This document shows, in pieces, positions 27,164 to 36,649 of a stretch of 64,000 nt of DNA. Below the pieces are notes generated by a model. That model saw only the letters and a program-made list of their open reading frames with translations. It was not told the DNA's origin and searched no databases. Position numbers and translations under genes: made by a program. Positions within the stretch are counted from its first letter, which is position 1, and the number at the start of each line of letters is the position of its first letter. Source of the DNA: Pantoea eucrina (GTDB lineage Bacteria > Pseudomonadota > Gammaproteobacteria > Enterobacterales > Enterobacteriaceae); the NCBI RefSeq assembly GCF_001691555.1, contig NZ_MAYN01000008.1:153694-217693 (forward strand). The letters run 5' to 3'.

Positions 27164-27765
27164 TCCTGCAGGCACTGCGCAATATACGTTACCGCCTCTC
27201 TTGCGCCCTGCGGCGAGATGGTGTGGCCGGTGGTGGCCTCAAACGCGGCCGTCACGTTAACGCCTGCCGCCTGTAAGCGGCTGATGGCAGATTCTGTTTC
27301 GCTGAAAGGGATCACATCATCCGCTTTGCCGTGGATTAGTAGCGCGGAGGCACAGGGCTGCGGGGTCAGCGTCTCATCAAAGGCCAGCCGGCCGGAAAAT
27401 GCCACCACGCCGGCCAGCGGGTAGCGTCCTGAGGCCAGCGCATCCAGCGCCATGATCGATCCCTGTGAGAAACCGACCAGGATAACCTTATCCCAGGCAT
27501 CCGGCATACCGTGCTGCGCCATCAGGCGCTGCAGCGTATCGTCGAACGCATCGCGTGCTGCGCGCACGCGGGCCGGACGATTCTCCGGCGTAATGCCGGT
27601 CAGGCTGAACCACTGATAGCCCATCGCATGCTCAAACGGCCAGGGGGCGTCAGGTGAGGCAAACGCCACGTCGGGCAGCAGCCCGGCCCAGTGCTCACCC
27701 AGCGCCGCGAGATCGTCGCCACTGCTGCCGACGCCATGCAGAAAAATAACCAGTGCGTTTGCCAT
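27160..27765 (-). CDS. Phospholipase/carboxylesterase family hydrolase (YpfH-like)
   Basis: This 201-residue alpha/beta hydrolase has the nucleophile elbow GFSQG at 98-102 (Ser100), an Asp in GKADDVIPF (about 149) and a His in TGHTIS (about 178), completing the triad. N-terminal FLHGVGSSG gives the oxyanion hole. Length and motifs fit the YpfH/Est-like carboxylesterase family, which cleaves short acyl esters. No signal peptide is seen, so it is cytoplasmic. A GGAGCAG ribosome site precedes the ATG; it lies 9 bp from the next gene, which may share its transcript. Confidence 0.87.
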   Translation of the reverse strand: MANALVIFLHGVGSSGDDLAALGEHWAGLLPDVAFASPDAPWPFEHAMGYQWFSLTGITPENRPARVRAARDAFDDTLQRLMAQHGMPDAWDKVILVGFSQGSIMALDALASGRYPLAGVVAFSGRLAFDETLTPQPCASALLIHGKADDVIPFSETESAISRLQAAGVNVTAAFEATTGHTISPQGAREAVTYIAQCLQD

Positions 27766-27774
27766 GCCTGCTCC

Positions 27775-28716
27775 TTAAAAACCGTACGCTGCCATATCCG
27801 GCCCGGCGGGCACAATGCCGTTGGGGTTCAGTGCCTTAATGGAATAGTAGCCCTGTTTGATATGGTCCATATTCACCGTCTGCCGGATACCCGATACCGC
27901 CAGAACGCTTTTAAGATAGCGATCCAGCAGCGGATAGTCACACAGACGGCGCAGATTGCATTTGAACAGGCCATAGTAGGCGGCGTCAAAACGAATCAGC
28001 GTGACAAACAGCCGGATGTCGGTTTCTGTCAGGCGTTCGCCCAGCACAAAGGTACGGCCATCTTTCAGCAACGTTTCCAGCTCATCCAGCTGCGCAAAGA
28101 CATCGCTGAAGGCCTGCTGATAGCTCACCTGGGTGGTGGCAAAGCCGGTGCGGTAGACACCGTTGTTTAACCGGGTGTAGATCGTTTCATTCAGCGCATC
28201 GATCTCCGTGCGCAGATCGGCAGGATAGAGATCCAGACGATCGTCTGCCAGATCGCCAAAGCCGCTGTTCAGCATGCGCAGAATATCGGCCGACTCATTA
28301 TTCACAATCGTCTGCGTCTTTTTATCCCACAGAACCGGTACGGTAGCGCGCCCGGTAAAACCGGCATCGGCGCGGGTATAAAGCTCATGCAGATAGTCAG
28401 CTTGGTTCAGCGTGTCGCGCTGCGCCCCCGGGTAATCGCCAAAGCGCCAGCCTGCGCTGCCCAGCTGCGGTTCAACCACGGAAACCGTGATAACCTGCCC
28501 GAGACCTTTCAGGCTACGCGCAATCAGCGTGCGTGATGCCCATGGGCAGATCAGCGCTACGTAGAGATGGTAGCGATCCGGCTCTGCGGCAAATTCAGTT
28601 GTGCCATCGGCACTGATCCAGTGACGGAACTGTGAGGTCTGGCGTACAAATCCGCCCTGCCGATCGGTGGCCTGTACGGGATGCCAGGCTTCGCTCCATT
28701 TGCCATTCACTAACAT
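27775..28716 (-). CDS. yqjG: S-glutathionyl-(chloro)hydroquinone reductase, YqjG-like
   Basis: This 313-residue Xi-class glutathione transferase has the N-terminal thioredoxin-like domain with the catalytic cysteine C57 in ICPWASRT, the glutathione-binding NNESADILRML, and a C-terminal helical domain (TETDIRLFVTLIRFDAAYYGLFKCN). YqjG-type enzymes reduce glutathionyl-hydroquinones, freeing the quinol. The length is a little under E. coli YqjG (328). It is probably co-transcribed with the esterase downstream, and the LysR gene upstream runs the same way. Confidence 0.92.
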   Translation of the reverse strand: MLVNGKWSEAWHPVQATDRQGGFVRQTSQFRHWISADGTTEFAAEPDRYHLYVALICPWASRTLIARSLKGLGQVITVSVVEPQLGSAGWRFGDYPGAQRDTLNQADYLHELYTRADAGFTGRATVPVLWDKKTQTIVNNESADILRMLNSGFGDLADDRLDLYPADLRTEIDALNETIYTRLNNGVYRTGFATTQVSYQQAFSDVFAQLDELETLLKDGRTFVLGERLTETDIRLFVTLIRFDAAYYGLFKCNLRRLCDYPLLDRYLKSVLAVSGIRQTVNMDHIKQGYYSIKALNPNGIVPAGPDMAAYGF

Positions 28717-28815
28717 AACGCTGCTCCTTTATCATCAGGGCGCAGAGAGTAGCGCGCCGCAGGCCTGGTGATAATCCAGGCAAAACGGCTTTCATTCTTT
28801 CCGAAATGGAAGTAA

Positions 28816-29715
28816 TCACACAGGCGGTTGGTGGAGAAAATGTCTGGCCAGAAAATCGATCAGCAGCCGGGTTTTTTGCGCCAGAAAACGGGCAGAGGGA
28901 TAAAGTGCAAAGAGTCCCATGGGCGGCGGTGCAAACTCCGCCAGCAGCGGAATAATCTCTTTGCGCTGCAGGGCTGGCGTGGCGATAAAGCCGGGCAGGC
29001 GGGCGATGCCGAGTCCGGCGATAGCGGCATGCAGGCACGCTTCGGTATTGGAAAAACAGAGGCGGCCGCGAATCGGTACCGTTGCGCTGTCGCCCGCTGC
29101 CGTTATAAAAGGCCAGTTCCACGGATCGCGAAAGTTGGTGTCGCTGATGCACTGGTGCCGGGCAAGATCGCGCCAGTGCTGTGGCGTGCCGTGCTGGTGC
29201 AGGTATGCAGGTGATGCGGCTATATGCACCGGCACGTCACCCAGTCGTCGGGCAATCAGGCTGCTGTCATCGAGATGGCCAATGCGCACCGCCAGATCGA
29301 ATCCTTCATCCACGATATTCACGGCGCGATCGGAAAAGCTGACGTCCAGCTCAATAAGCGGATAGTGGCGGGCAAACGCGACCAGCACCGGTGCCAGCAC
29401 CGCCGTCCCAAACGTGCCTGGCGCGCTGATGCGCAGCCGGCCAGAAGGCAGGCTGGCATTTTCGCGCATAGCGTCATCCAGCGCATCAAACGCATCCAGC
29501 AGCGTTTTTATGCGCTCATAGTAAGCGCGGCCCGCATCGGTCGGAGAGAGTGCCCGCGTAGTACGTTTGAGCAGCTGAACGCCCAGCAGCTGTTCAAGCC
29601 GCGACACCAGTTTTGACGCCTGCCCGCTGCTGGTGCCAAGGCGCATCGCCGCAGCGGCAAAGCTGCCCGCCTCCAGTACAGCAACAAACATCCGGTCACA
29701 ATCGAGTCGATCCAT
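28816..29715 (-). CDS. LysR-family transcriptional regulator
   Basis: This 299-residue regulator of the LysR group seen near oxidoreductase and GST genes has an N-terminal HTH (about 1-60: GSFAAAAMRLGTSSGQASKLVSRLE) and the CrgA-like effector domain with DLAVRIGHLDDSSLIARRLG. The start at 29715 gives a standard MDRLDCDRMFV beginning with GGAGAG at good spacing; a longer frame to 29778 is not needed. It is immediately upstream of yqjG in the same direction and may regulate it. The effector is unknown. Confidence 0.82.
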   Translation of the reverse strand: MDRLDCDRMFVAVLEAGSFAAAAMRLGTSSGQASKLVSRLEQLLGVQLLKRTTRALSPTDAGRAYYERIKTLLDAFDALDDAMRENASLPSGRLRISAPGTFGTAVLAPVLVAFARHYPLIELDVSFSDRAVNIVDEGFDLAVRIGHLDDSSLIARRLGDVPVHIAASPAYLHQHGTPQHWRDLARHQCISDTNFRDPWNWPFITAAGDSATVPIRGRLCFSNTEACLHAAIAGLGIARLPGFIATPALQRKEIIPLLAEFAPPPMGLFALYPSARFLAQKTRLLIDFLARHFLHQPPV

Positions 29716-29785
29716 CATCTCTCCAGGCAGGGCAAAGGCAGAGTATACGATCAACCCGCGCCCCTGTAAGGAGCACATTTATACG

Positions 29786-30196
29786 GGGATTCCATCGTAG
29801 GGGGCAGGATTCCATCGTAGGGGGCGCATTAATGCGCCCCTGGCCACAGCCTGCACGCGCATCAACCCAGGGCGCCATTAATGGCGCCCCTACGGGGATT
29901 ACGTTGTAGGGGGTGGGATTCCATCGTAGGGGGCGCATTAATGCGCCCCTGGCCACAGCCCGCAAGCGCATTAACCCAGGACGTCATTAATGGCGTCATC
30001 ACGTCCCGCACGCGCATTAACCCAGGGCGCCATTAATGGCGCCCCTACGGGGATCGCGTTGTAAGGGGCCGGGTTTCCATCGTAGGGGGCGCATTAATGC
30101 GCCCCTGGCCACAGTCCGCACGCGCATCAACCCAGGGCGCCATTAATGGCGCCCCTACGGGAATTCCATTGTAGGGGGCGCATTAATGCGCCCCTG
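29786..30196. repeat. Palindromic repeat array B
   Basis: Elements B1 29817-29893 (77 bp), B2 29926-30048 (with an internal partial duplication), B3 30082-30158 (77 bp) and half element B4 30171-30196 share one plan: GTAGGGG, palindrome GCGCATTAATGCGC, a central arm CCCTGG ... CCAGGG, palindrome GGCGCCATTAATGGCGCC, then CCCCTAC. Degenerate fragments precede (29786-29816) and follow (about 30245-30280). The outer ends and the second palindrome are the same as in array A at 12.5-13 kb, but the first palindrome and the centre differ. No gene is supported in 29716-30292. Confidence 0.92.
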
Positions 30197-30292
30197 GCTG
30201 CAGCACTGCATCCTGGCGAGAAAGGGCGCTGTGACGTATCGTATACGCATTAACCCGGGTGCCGTGACGGTGCCCCTGGCCGGGAGGGCTGC

Positions 30293-31417
30293 ATGTCACT
30301 GCATTTTCTATCATCACTGACGGAGATCGCGGCCGCGGAATGGGACGCGCTGTTACCTGACGATCAGCCCTTTTTACGCCACGCCTTTCTGACTACCCTT
30401 GAGGAGAGCGGCAGCGTACGCGCTGAAACGGGCTGGCAGCCGGCACATCTGCTCTGGCGGGAACAGGGCAAAACCGGTGCCGCACTGCCGGGCTATGTTA
30501 AATCCCACTCGCGCGGCGAATATGTCTTCGATCAGGCCTGGGCCGAAGCGTGCCAGCGTGCCGGGATCCGCTACTACCCGAAATGGCTCGGGGCGGTTCC
30601 GTTCAGTCCGGTGACGGGGCAGCGTCTGCTGGGCGAAGCGCCTGCTATCAGCCAGCTGCTAGCTGCGCTACCGGAGGCGCTGCAGGCGCGACAGATAAGC
30701 GGGGCGCATATCAACTTCACTACGCCGCCCGCCAATGCCCTGATCGCAAAGCAGCCCGACTGGCTGATGCGCCTTGGCCTGCAGTATCACTGGCACAACC
30801 GTCACTACCGCGACTTTGCTGACTTCCTTGATACGCTGATGTCGCGTAAACGCAAGCAGCTGCGTAAAGAGCGGGAGCTGGTGCAGCAGAGCGGCTTTGT
30901 GTTTAGCTGGTATCGTGGTGATGAACTGCGGGAGGATCAGTGGGATTTTGTCTACACCTGCTACGTCAGCACCTACGCGGTACGCGGCCAGCGGCCTTAC
31001 CTGACACGCGCATTTTTCAGTCTGCTGGCAGAGCGTATGCCGCAGGCGATCCGCGTGGTTATCGCCACGCTCGGTGAACAACCTGCCGCGATGGCCTTTT
31101 ATCTGTGCGACAGCACCACGCTGTATGGCCGCTACTGGGGCTGTCTGGCGGAGTTTGACCGCCTGCACTTTGAAACCTGTTTTTATCAGGGTATGGAGTT
31201 TGCTATCGCGGAAGGGCTACAGCGTTTTGATGCCGGTGCGCAGGGTGAGCACAAGCTGGTGCGCGGTTTTGAACCGGTAATAACGCACTCCTGGCACTAT
31301 CTGGCGCATCCGGGACTGCGCGCGGCGGTGGCTGATTTTCTGCAGCAGGAACGGGCAGGGGTGCACGACTGGGCGGATGAGGCGCGCGCCGCCCTGCCGT
31401 TCCGGCGCGGCGATTAA
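30293..31417 (+). CDS. FemAB-like/GNAT-fold protein (peptidogalycan family, PF04339 type)
   Basis: This 374-residue soluble protein matches the FemAB_like/DUF482 family: N-terminal SLTEIAAAEWDALLPDDQPFLRHAFL, the central MSRKRKQLRKERELVQQSG, and the C-terminal RYWGCLAEFDRLHFETCFYQGMEFAI ... GAQGEHKLVRGFEPV. The fold is a double GNAT domain, and an acyl or aminoacyl transfer activity is assumed but not established. A GGGAGGGC site precedes the ATG. It is convergent with the ABC exporter, overlapping by 4 bp, and begins just after repeat array B. Confidence 0.85.
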   Translation: MSLHFLSSLTEIAAAEWDALLPDDQPFLRHAFLTTLEESGSVRAETGWQPAHLLWREQGKTGAALPGYVKSHSRGEYVFDQAWAEACQRAGIRYYPKWLGAVPFSPVTGQRLLGEAPAISQLLAALPEALQARQISGAHINFTTPPANALIAKQPDWLMRLGLQYHWHNRHYRDFADFLDTLMSRKRKQLRKERELVQQSGFVFSWYRGDELREDQWDFVYTCYVSTYAVRGQRPYLTRAFFSLLAERMPQAIRVVIATLGEQPAAMAFYLCDSTTLYGRYWGCLAEFDRLHFETCFYQGMEFAIAEGLQRFDAGAQGEHKLVRGFEPVITHSWHYLAHPGLRAAVADFLQQERAGVHDWADEARAALPFRRGD

Positions 31418-33246
31418 TCGGTGCCGACGAAACCGCCGGTCTGATGCTGCCACAGGCGGGCGTAAAGGCCGTTCTGTGCCAGCAGCTCGTGGTGATTGCC
31501 CATCTCCACGATCTCACCCTGCTCCAGCACTACCAGCCGGTCCATCTTCGCGATGGTCGACAGGCGATGGGCGATGGCGATCACCGTTTTGCCCTGCATC
31601 AGATTTTCCAGACTCTCCTGTATGGCTGCTTCCACTTCGGAGTCCAGCGCTGAAGTGGCTTCATCCATAATCAGGATCGGCGCATCCTTGAGCAGCACGC
31701 GGGCGATAGCGATACGCTGCCGCTGGCCGCCGGAGAGCTTGACGCCGCGCTCGCCAACGTGCGCCTCCAGCCCGGTACGTCCCTGAGCATCAGAGAGCAG
31801 CGGAATAAACTCATCGGCACGCGCCTGCGTAATCGCCGCCTGCAGCTCCGCTTCCGTGGCGTCCGGGCGACCATAAAGGAGATTGTCGCGGATGGAACGG
31901 TGCAGCAGTGAAGTATCCTGCGTGATCATACCAATCTGCCCGCGCAGGCTCGTCTGGGTGACATCCGCAATATTCTGATCGTCAATCGCAATGCGTCCGC
32001 CGTTGAGGTCATACAGGCGCAGCAGCAGATTCACCAGCGTGGATTTACCGGCACCGGAAGGGCCAATCAGGCCGATTTTTTCGCCTGGCTTAATGGTCAG
32101 ATTCAGCCGGTTAATCACCTGACGATGGCTGCCATAATCAAAGCGCACATCCTCAAAACGGATCTGGCCGCGCGTCACCCGCAGCGGTGGTGCCGCCGGC
32201 GCATCCTGGACGCTGAGCGGCTGCGCAATGGTGCCCAGCCCATCCTGTACCATACCGATATTTTCAAAAATACCGTTCACCACCCACATGATCCAGCCGG
32301 ACATATTCACCAGCCGGATCACCAGCCCGGTCGCCAGCGCAATGGCACCGACGCTGATCAGCGACTGGCTCCAGAGCCACAGTGCCAGCCCGGAGGTGCT
32401 GACAATCAGCAGGCCATTCAGCGTGGAGAGCGTAATATCCATGCTGGTCACCATGCGACTGGCGTGACGGGTTTTGTCTGTCTGGTCCTGAATCGCCTCG
32501 CGCGCGTAGCGCTTCTCCAGATCGTTATGCGCAAACAGCTTGATGGTGGCGATGTTGGTATAGCCATCCACAATGGTGCCCATCAGGCGCGATCGCGCCT
32601 CTGAGGAGACCACTGAACGCTGCTTCACGCGCGGCACAAAAAAGCGCAGTGACAGGCTGTAAGCAATCAGCCAGATCACCAGCGGGATCATCAGCCGCCA
32701 GTCCGCCTCCGCAAACAGCACCAGCGAGGTACCGGCATAGATCACCACGTGCCAGATGGCATCCACCAGCTGTACCGCCGAATCGCGCAGCGCGTTGCCG
32801 GTCTGCATGATGCGCTGGGCAATGCGCCCGGCAAAATCGTTCTGAAAGAAGTTAAGGCTCTGACGCAGCACATAGTTATGATGCTGCCAGCGGATCATGC
32901 TGGTCATGCCGGGGTTAATGCTTTGATGCACCAGCAGATCGTGCAGGGCGATCACCACCGGCCGCAGGATCAGCGCTACCGCCGCCATCCAGAGCAGCGC
33001 CGGCCAGTGTTCACTGAACAGCGTCGCCGGCGTGGCATGGTTGACGAGATCGATAATGCGGCTGAGATAGCTGAACAGCGCGACTTCAATCAGCGCCTGT
33101 GCCAGACCCACCACCAGCAGCGCGGCGAAACCTGGCCATACCTGACGCAGATAGTAGCGATAGAACGCGCCGAGGCTGGCGGGGGGAGAATCCGTTGGTG
33201 CATCCTGGAAAATATTGATAAAACGTTCAAAACGGCGAAACAACAT
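31414..33246 (-). CDS. ABC-type exporter (fused membrane and ATPase domains)
   Basis: This 610-residue half-transporter has an N-terminal six-helix membrane domain (about 30-345) and a C-terminal nucleotide-binding domain with Walker A GLIGPSGAGKST (about 387-398), signature LSGGQRQRIAIARVLL (about 502) and Walker B ILIMDEATSALD. It would act as a homodimer in the inner membrane. The family covers lipid, peptide and drug exporters; the substrate is not deducible. There is no dedicated partner gene. It is divergent from the GNAT gene at 33310. Confidence 0.9.
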   Translation of the reverse strand: MLFRRFERFINIFQDAPTDSPPASLGAFYRYYLRQVWPGFAALLVVGLAQALIEVALFSYLSRIIDLVNHATPATLFSEHWPALLWMAAVALILRPVVIALHDLLVHQSINPGMTSMIRWQHHNYVLRQSLNFFQNDFAGRIAQRIMQTGNALRDSAVQLVDAIWHVVIYAGTSLVLFAEADWRLMIPLVIWLIAYSLSLRFFVPRVKQRSVVSSEARSRLMGTIVDGYTNIATIKLFAHNDLEKRYAREAIQDQTDKTRHASRMVTSMDITLSTLNGLLIVSTSGLALWLWSQSLISVGAIALATGLVIRLVNMSGWIMWVVNGIFENIGMVQDGLGTIAQPLSVQDAPAAPPLRVTRGQIRFEDVRFDYGSHRQVINRLNLTIKPGEKIGLIGPSGAGKSTLVNLLLRLYDLNGGRIAIDDQNIADVTQTSLRGQIGMITQDTSLLHRSIRDNLLYGRPDATEAELQAAITQARADEFIPLLSDAQGRTGLEAHVGERGVKLSGGQRQRIAIARVLLKDAPILIMDEATSALDSEVEAAIQESLENLMQGKTVIAIAHRLSTIAKMDRLVVLEQGEIVEMGNHHELLAQNGLYARLWQHQTGGFVGTD

Positions 33247-33309
33247 AGGGTCACTCTTTCCGGAAGGTCAGAGTTAACAGCTTAGTGCAATCAGACGGAG
33301 ATCACGGAT

Positions 33310-33810
33310 ATGGAGATAAAGATTCGCGGCCGCGAACCGCGCGACGCCGCGGCTTATCAGCGCCTCTACAGTCAGCCAGAGGTCTATCGCTGGACCACGC
33401 AGCTACCCTTTCCCAGCGTAGCCACGTGGGAGAAAAAATTTGAGCGTATGGATGCCGAAGGCTATATCGCGTTTGTCGCTGAGCTGGAGGGGCAGATGGT
33501 GGGCGAACTGACGCTGTTTACCGAACAGCGGCTGCGCACCCGCCACAGCCTGAGCTTTGGCATCAGCGTTGATCCGGCGTTTGCCGGACGCGGTATCGGC
33601 GAGCAGCTGATCCGCACCGGGCTTGACTACGCCTTTAACTGGATGGGAATTATCCGCGTGGAGCTGGAGGCATTTCATGACAACGCGCGCGCGCTGCGTC
33701 TCTATACGCGTCTGGGCTTTGAGCATGAGGGCGTAAAGCGCCAGGCCTGCCTGCGCGATGGCGACTATCACGATATCGTGGTGATGGCGAAACTGCGCGA
33801 CCGTCAGTGA
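33310..33810 (+). CDS. GNAT-family N-acetyltransferase, YhhY-like
   Basis: This 166-residue single GNAT domain has the acetyl-CoA loop VDPAFAGRGIGEQLI (about 90-104) and the following helix, with C-terminal ARALRLYTRLGFEHEG. It resembles E. coli YhhY, which acetylates certain amino acids and hydroxamates, but the similarity is family-level. It is preceded by GGAGATCACGGAT, giving an adequate ribosome site. Confidence 0.83.
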   Translation: MEIKIRGREPRDAAAYQRLYSQPEVYRWTTQLPFPSVATWEKKFERMDAEGYIAFVAELEGQMVGELTLFTEQRLRTRHSLSFGISVDPAFAGRGIGEQLIRTGLDYAFNWMGIIRVELEAFHDNARALRLYTRLGFEHEGVKRQACLRDGDYHDIVVMAKLRDRQ

Positions 33811-33898
33811 CGGTGCGCGCGCATGCTGAGGCGCGCGAAAACAAGACCTGACAGCAGAGCTGCCGCACCGGGCGGCTCTGCTGCGTTCTCAGGCGGGG

Positions 33899-34813
33899 CT
33901 ACTGGCTCTTTTTAACGTAGTTCTGCATATTCTCTTTAGTGACCAGCTCAAACGGGATCCAGACGTGAGAGGCAACCTTTTCACCGCCGATCAGCTTTTG
34001 TGCGACCTCAACAGACGTTTTGCCCTGGCCGATGGCGTCCTGAAATACGGTGACCTGAATTTTATCCTGCGCCAGCGCCTGCAGTCCGTCCGGCGTGGCG
34101 TCAATGCCGCCAATCAGCAGCTTTTTGTTGCTTTTTGCCAGCGCCATTGCCGCGCCGATTGCCATCTCATCGTTGTTCGCTGCGACGATATCAATCGACT
34201 CGCCGTTGCCAAGCCAGTTGAGCATTAAATCCATGCCTTCGTTGCGTGCATAGTTAGCGGGCTGTTTCTGCACCACCTTCATACCGGGATATTTCGCGAC
34301 GACCTGCTCCACATCCTTCGTACGCTGCAGAGCGCCGGCATCAGTAAGATTGCCGATCATAATCGCCACATTTCCTTTGTAATTAGCCATCTTAGCCAGC
34401 GCTTCCATCTGCAGCGTGCCGGATTCGCGTTCATCTGAGCCAACAAACACTACGCCCGGCGGCAGCGCTTTATCGCCCGGCGTACGGTTCACATACACCA
34501 GCGGAATCTTTGCCTGCTGCGCCAGACGGGTAAGCTGTGGCGTGCTGGCCGAGTCGACCGGATCGACAATAATGGCGTCCACGCCCGCGCCGATAAAACT
34601 CTGTACCTGATCGGTCTGACGACCGACATCGCCGCGCGCATCCTCAAACTGTACCTCCAGCCCGCGCGCTTTCGCCTCTTTATCGATCGACTGGCGGATA
34701 ATGGTTAAAAAATTCTGATCAAAGTAGGCCATCGACACGCCGATTTTATCCGCCAGTGACGACGCAGAGGCCGAAAGTAATCCCACCAGCAGCACCGCTT
34801 TTACTATTTTCAT
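33899..34813 (-). CDS. Periplasmic sugar-binding protein (RbsB/YtfQ type), orphan
   Basis: This 304-residue type I periplasmic binding protein has a signal peptide (MKIVKAVLLVGLLSASASSLA, predicted cleavage after SLA) and the two-lobed Peripla_BP_4 domain (KIGVSMAYFDQNFLTIIRQSI, GVDAIIVDPVDSAST, AANNDEMAIGAAMALA, GIDATPDGL). It should bind a sugar or similar ligand. No ABC ATPase or permease gene is adjacent, so it must serve a distant transporter or a sensor. The start at 34813 is chosen because it begins the signal peptide; the longer frame to 34954 would bury it. Confidence 0.86.
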   Translation of the reverse strand: MKIVKAVLLVGLLSASASSLADKIGVSMAYFDQNFLTIIRQSIDKEAKARGLEVQFEDARGDVGRQTDQVQSFIGAGVDAIIVDPVDSASTPQLTRLAQQAKIPLVYVNRTPGDKALPPGVVFVGSDERESGTLQMEALAKMANYKGNVAIMIGNLTDAGALQRTKDVEQVVAKYPGMKVVQKQPANYARNEGMDLMLNWLGNGESIDIVAANNDEMAIGAAMALAKSNKKLLIGGIDATPDGLQALAQDKIQVTVFQDAIGQGKTSVEVAQKLIGGEKVASHVWIPFELVTKENMQNYVKKSQ

Positions 34814-35232
34814 TGCGTACTCCAGAGCATGAGAGAAAAGGGTTTGGAACAAATATTTCAGTAGAGTTAAAAATGACCTGTTGAAACCATTTGAGACTAC
34901 GATCGGCGTACAAACCTGACAATCTGCCGGTGCGCGTTTTGCTGCCGGGAGCACATATCAGCCCGTACATAGTCAGCAGTAACCCGCTTTTCTTTCGCCT
35001 GGCGCACACTCTGCAGCGCTCGCCGGAGAAAGATCGGCAATCTGTGCGGCACAGCACGCTGCATTGTGCCAAACGCTAAAAGCGGGGACGTTTTTAACCT
35101 GCCGATCCCTGCAACCGCACAATGACCGCCCCCCAGACCGCTTTCTATAGTTGCTGAACAGTAAAGATTGCGCGGTATTGCTGACCCCTGTCGCATCGCG
35201 GCAGGACGCTTCCCTTTCAAGGAACTGAGCCT
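34814..35232. other. 419-bp divergent intergenic region
   Basis: This region lies between the divergent binding-protein gene and the MFS gene and must carry both promoters. The only structure that stands out is a short hairpin CCTGTCGC-ATC-GCGGCAGG (35187-35205) just before the MFS ribosome site (AAGGA). No small gene can be supported. Confidence 0.5.
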
Positions 35233-36627
35233 ATGTTGCAACGTCAAACCCGCAGTGAAACCAGCCGTGTGCGCCTCTGGATCCTCTGTCTGATCCTGTT
35301 TCTGTCGGTAGTGGCCTATGCTGACCGGTCGATCCTGTCGATCTCCGGTTCCGCGATCAAAGAGGAGTTCGGGCTTTCGGCGATCCAGCTTGGCCTGATC
35401 CTCTCCGCCTTCAGCTGGGCCTACGTGATTGGTCAGATCCCCGGCGGCCTGCTGCTCGACCGTTTCGGCACGAAAAAAGTCTACGGCGTGACGCTGGGGC
35501 TCTGGTCGATCTCCACGCTGCTGATGGGCTTTGTCGGTGAGTTCTCAGCCGGCGTGACCATGACGCTGACGCTGATGTTTGCGCTGCGTTTTGCTCTGGG
35601 CCTGATAGAAGCACCCAGCTTTCCCGCCAACGCCCGTGCGGTCATTATGTGGTTTCCCGGTGCCGAGCGCGGGCGCGCTTCATCGCTGTTTGCCTCTGCC
35701 CAGTATTTCGCCGTCGCCATTTTTTCGCCGATCTCAGGCTGGCTGGTCATGCGGTTTGGCTGGGAATGGCCGTTCTTTGTGCTGGGCACCCTCGGCATTC
35801 TGGCCGTGTTTGTCTGGATGGCGTGGATGCACACGCCGCGCCAGCATCCGCGCGTGTCAAAAAGCGAGCTGAACTACATCGAGCAGGGCGGTGCGCTGGT
35901 GGATATCGATGCCGCAGAGACGCTGAAAGCCCGTCCTCCGGTTGATAAACGCATGTTTAAACTGCTGCTCAGCAGCCGCATGCTGTGGTGTGTTTACCTC
36001 GGACAGTACTGCACTATCGCGCTCAGCTATTTCTTTATTACCTGGTTTCCCATCTACCTGGTCCAGGCGCGCGGTATGAATATTATGGATGCCGGGTTTG
36101 CCACGATTGCGCCCGCGCTGTTTGGCTTCCTGGGCGGGATCAGCGGCGGTTTTCTCTCTGACAAGCTGCTGGCACGCGGCTGGAGCCTCTCCTGGGCGCG
36201 CAAGGGGCCGTTTATCGCCGGTATGCTGATGGCGGCTTCGCTGACGCTGGCCGCGGTGATCCCGACCAACGCCGGCATTATCGCTATCATGTCTTTCGCC
36301 TTCTTTGGCAAGGGAGTGGCAGCCGGTGCCGGCACCTGGACCATTGTCAGTGACACCGCGCCAAAAGAGGCGGTGGGGCTGGCGGGCGCCATCTTCAACG
36401 GTATCGGGAATATGGCTGGCTTTATCACGCCGCTGCTGTTTGGCATTATTGTCGGGCTGACCGGCAGCTACAGCGTCGGCCTGCTGTTTGTCGGCGCGCA
36501 CTGCGTTATTGCAGCCCTGCTGTTTCTGCTGGTGATGGGGCCGATTCAGCGCGCAGACAGCCAGACGCCAGCAGGCCAGACGCGCACGTCGCACCGTGAG
36601 CAGGGAGATGAAGCAAAAGCGCTCTGA
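35233..36627 (+). CDS. MFS transporter of the anion:cation symporter family (GudP/GarP-like)
   Basis: This 464-residue, 12-helix transporter has the ACS-family pattern VAYADRSILSISGSAIKEEFGLSAIQLGLILSAFSWAYVIGQIPGG in helices 1-2 and the loop motif LDRFGTKK. It resembles the E. coli glucarate/galactarate importers GudP and GarP, so a sugar acid is the likely substrate, carried with H+. No catabolic genes for glucarate or galactarate are adjacent. It is divergent from the sugar-binding protein gene. Confidence 0.86.
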   Translation: MLQRQTRSETSRVRLWILCLILFLSVVAYADRSILSISGSAIKEEFGLSAIQLGLILSAFSWAYVIGQIPGGLLLDRFGTKKVYGVTLGLWSISTLLMGFVGEFSAGVTMTLTLMFALRFALGLIEAPSFPANARAVIMWFPGAERGRASSLFASAQYFAVAIFSPISGWLVMRFGWEWPFFVLGTLGILAVFVWMAWMHTPRQHPRVSKSELNYIEQGGALVDIDAAETLKARPPVDKRMFKLLLSSRMLWCVYLGQYCTIALSYFFITWFPIYLVQARGMNIMDAGFATIAPALFGFLGGISGGFLSDKLLARGWSLSWARKGPFIAGMLMAASLTLAAVIPTNAGIIAIMSFAFFGKGVAAGAGTWTIVSDTAPKEAVGLAGAIFNGIGNMAGFITPLLFGIIVGLTGSYSVGLLFVGAHCVIAALLFLLVMGPIQRADSQTPAGQTRTSHREQGDEAKAL

Positions 36628-36649
36628 GCCGGTAGTTTGTTCGCCGCCA

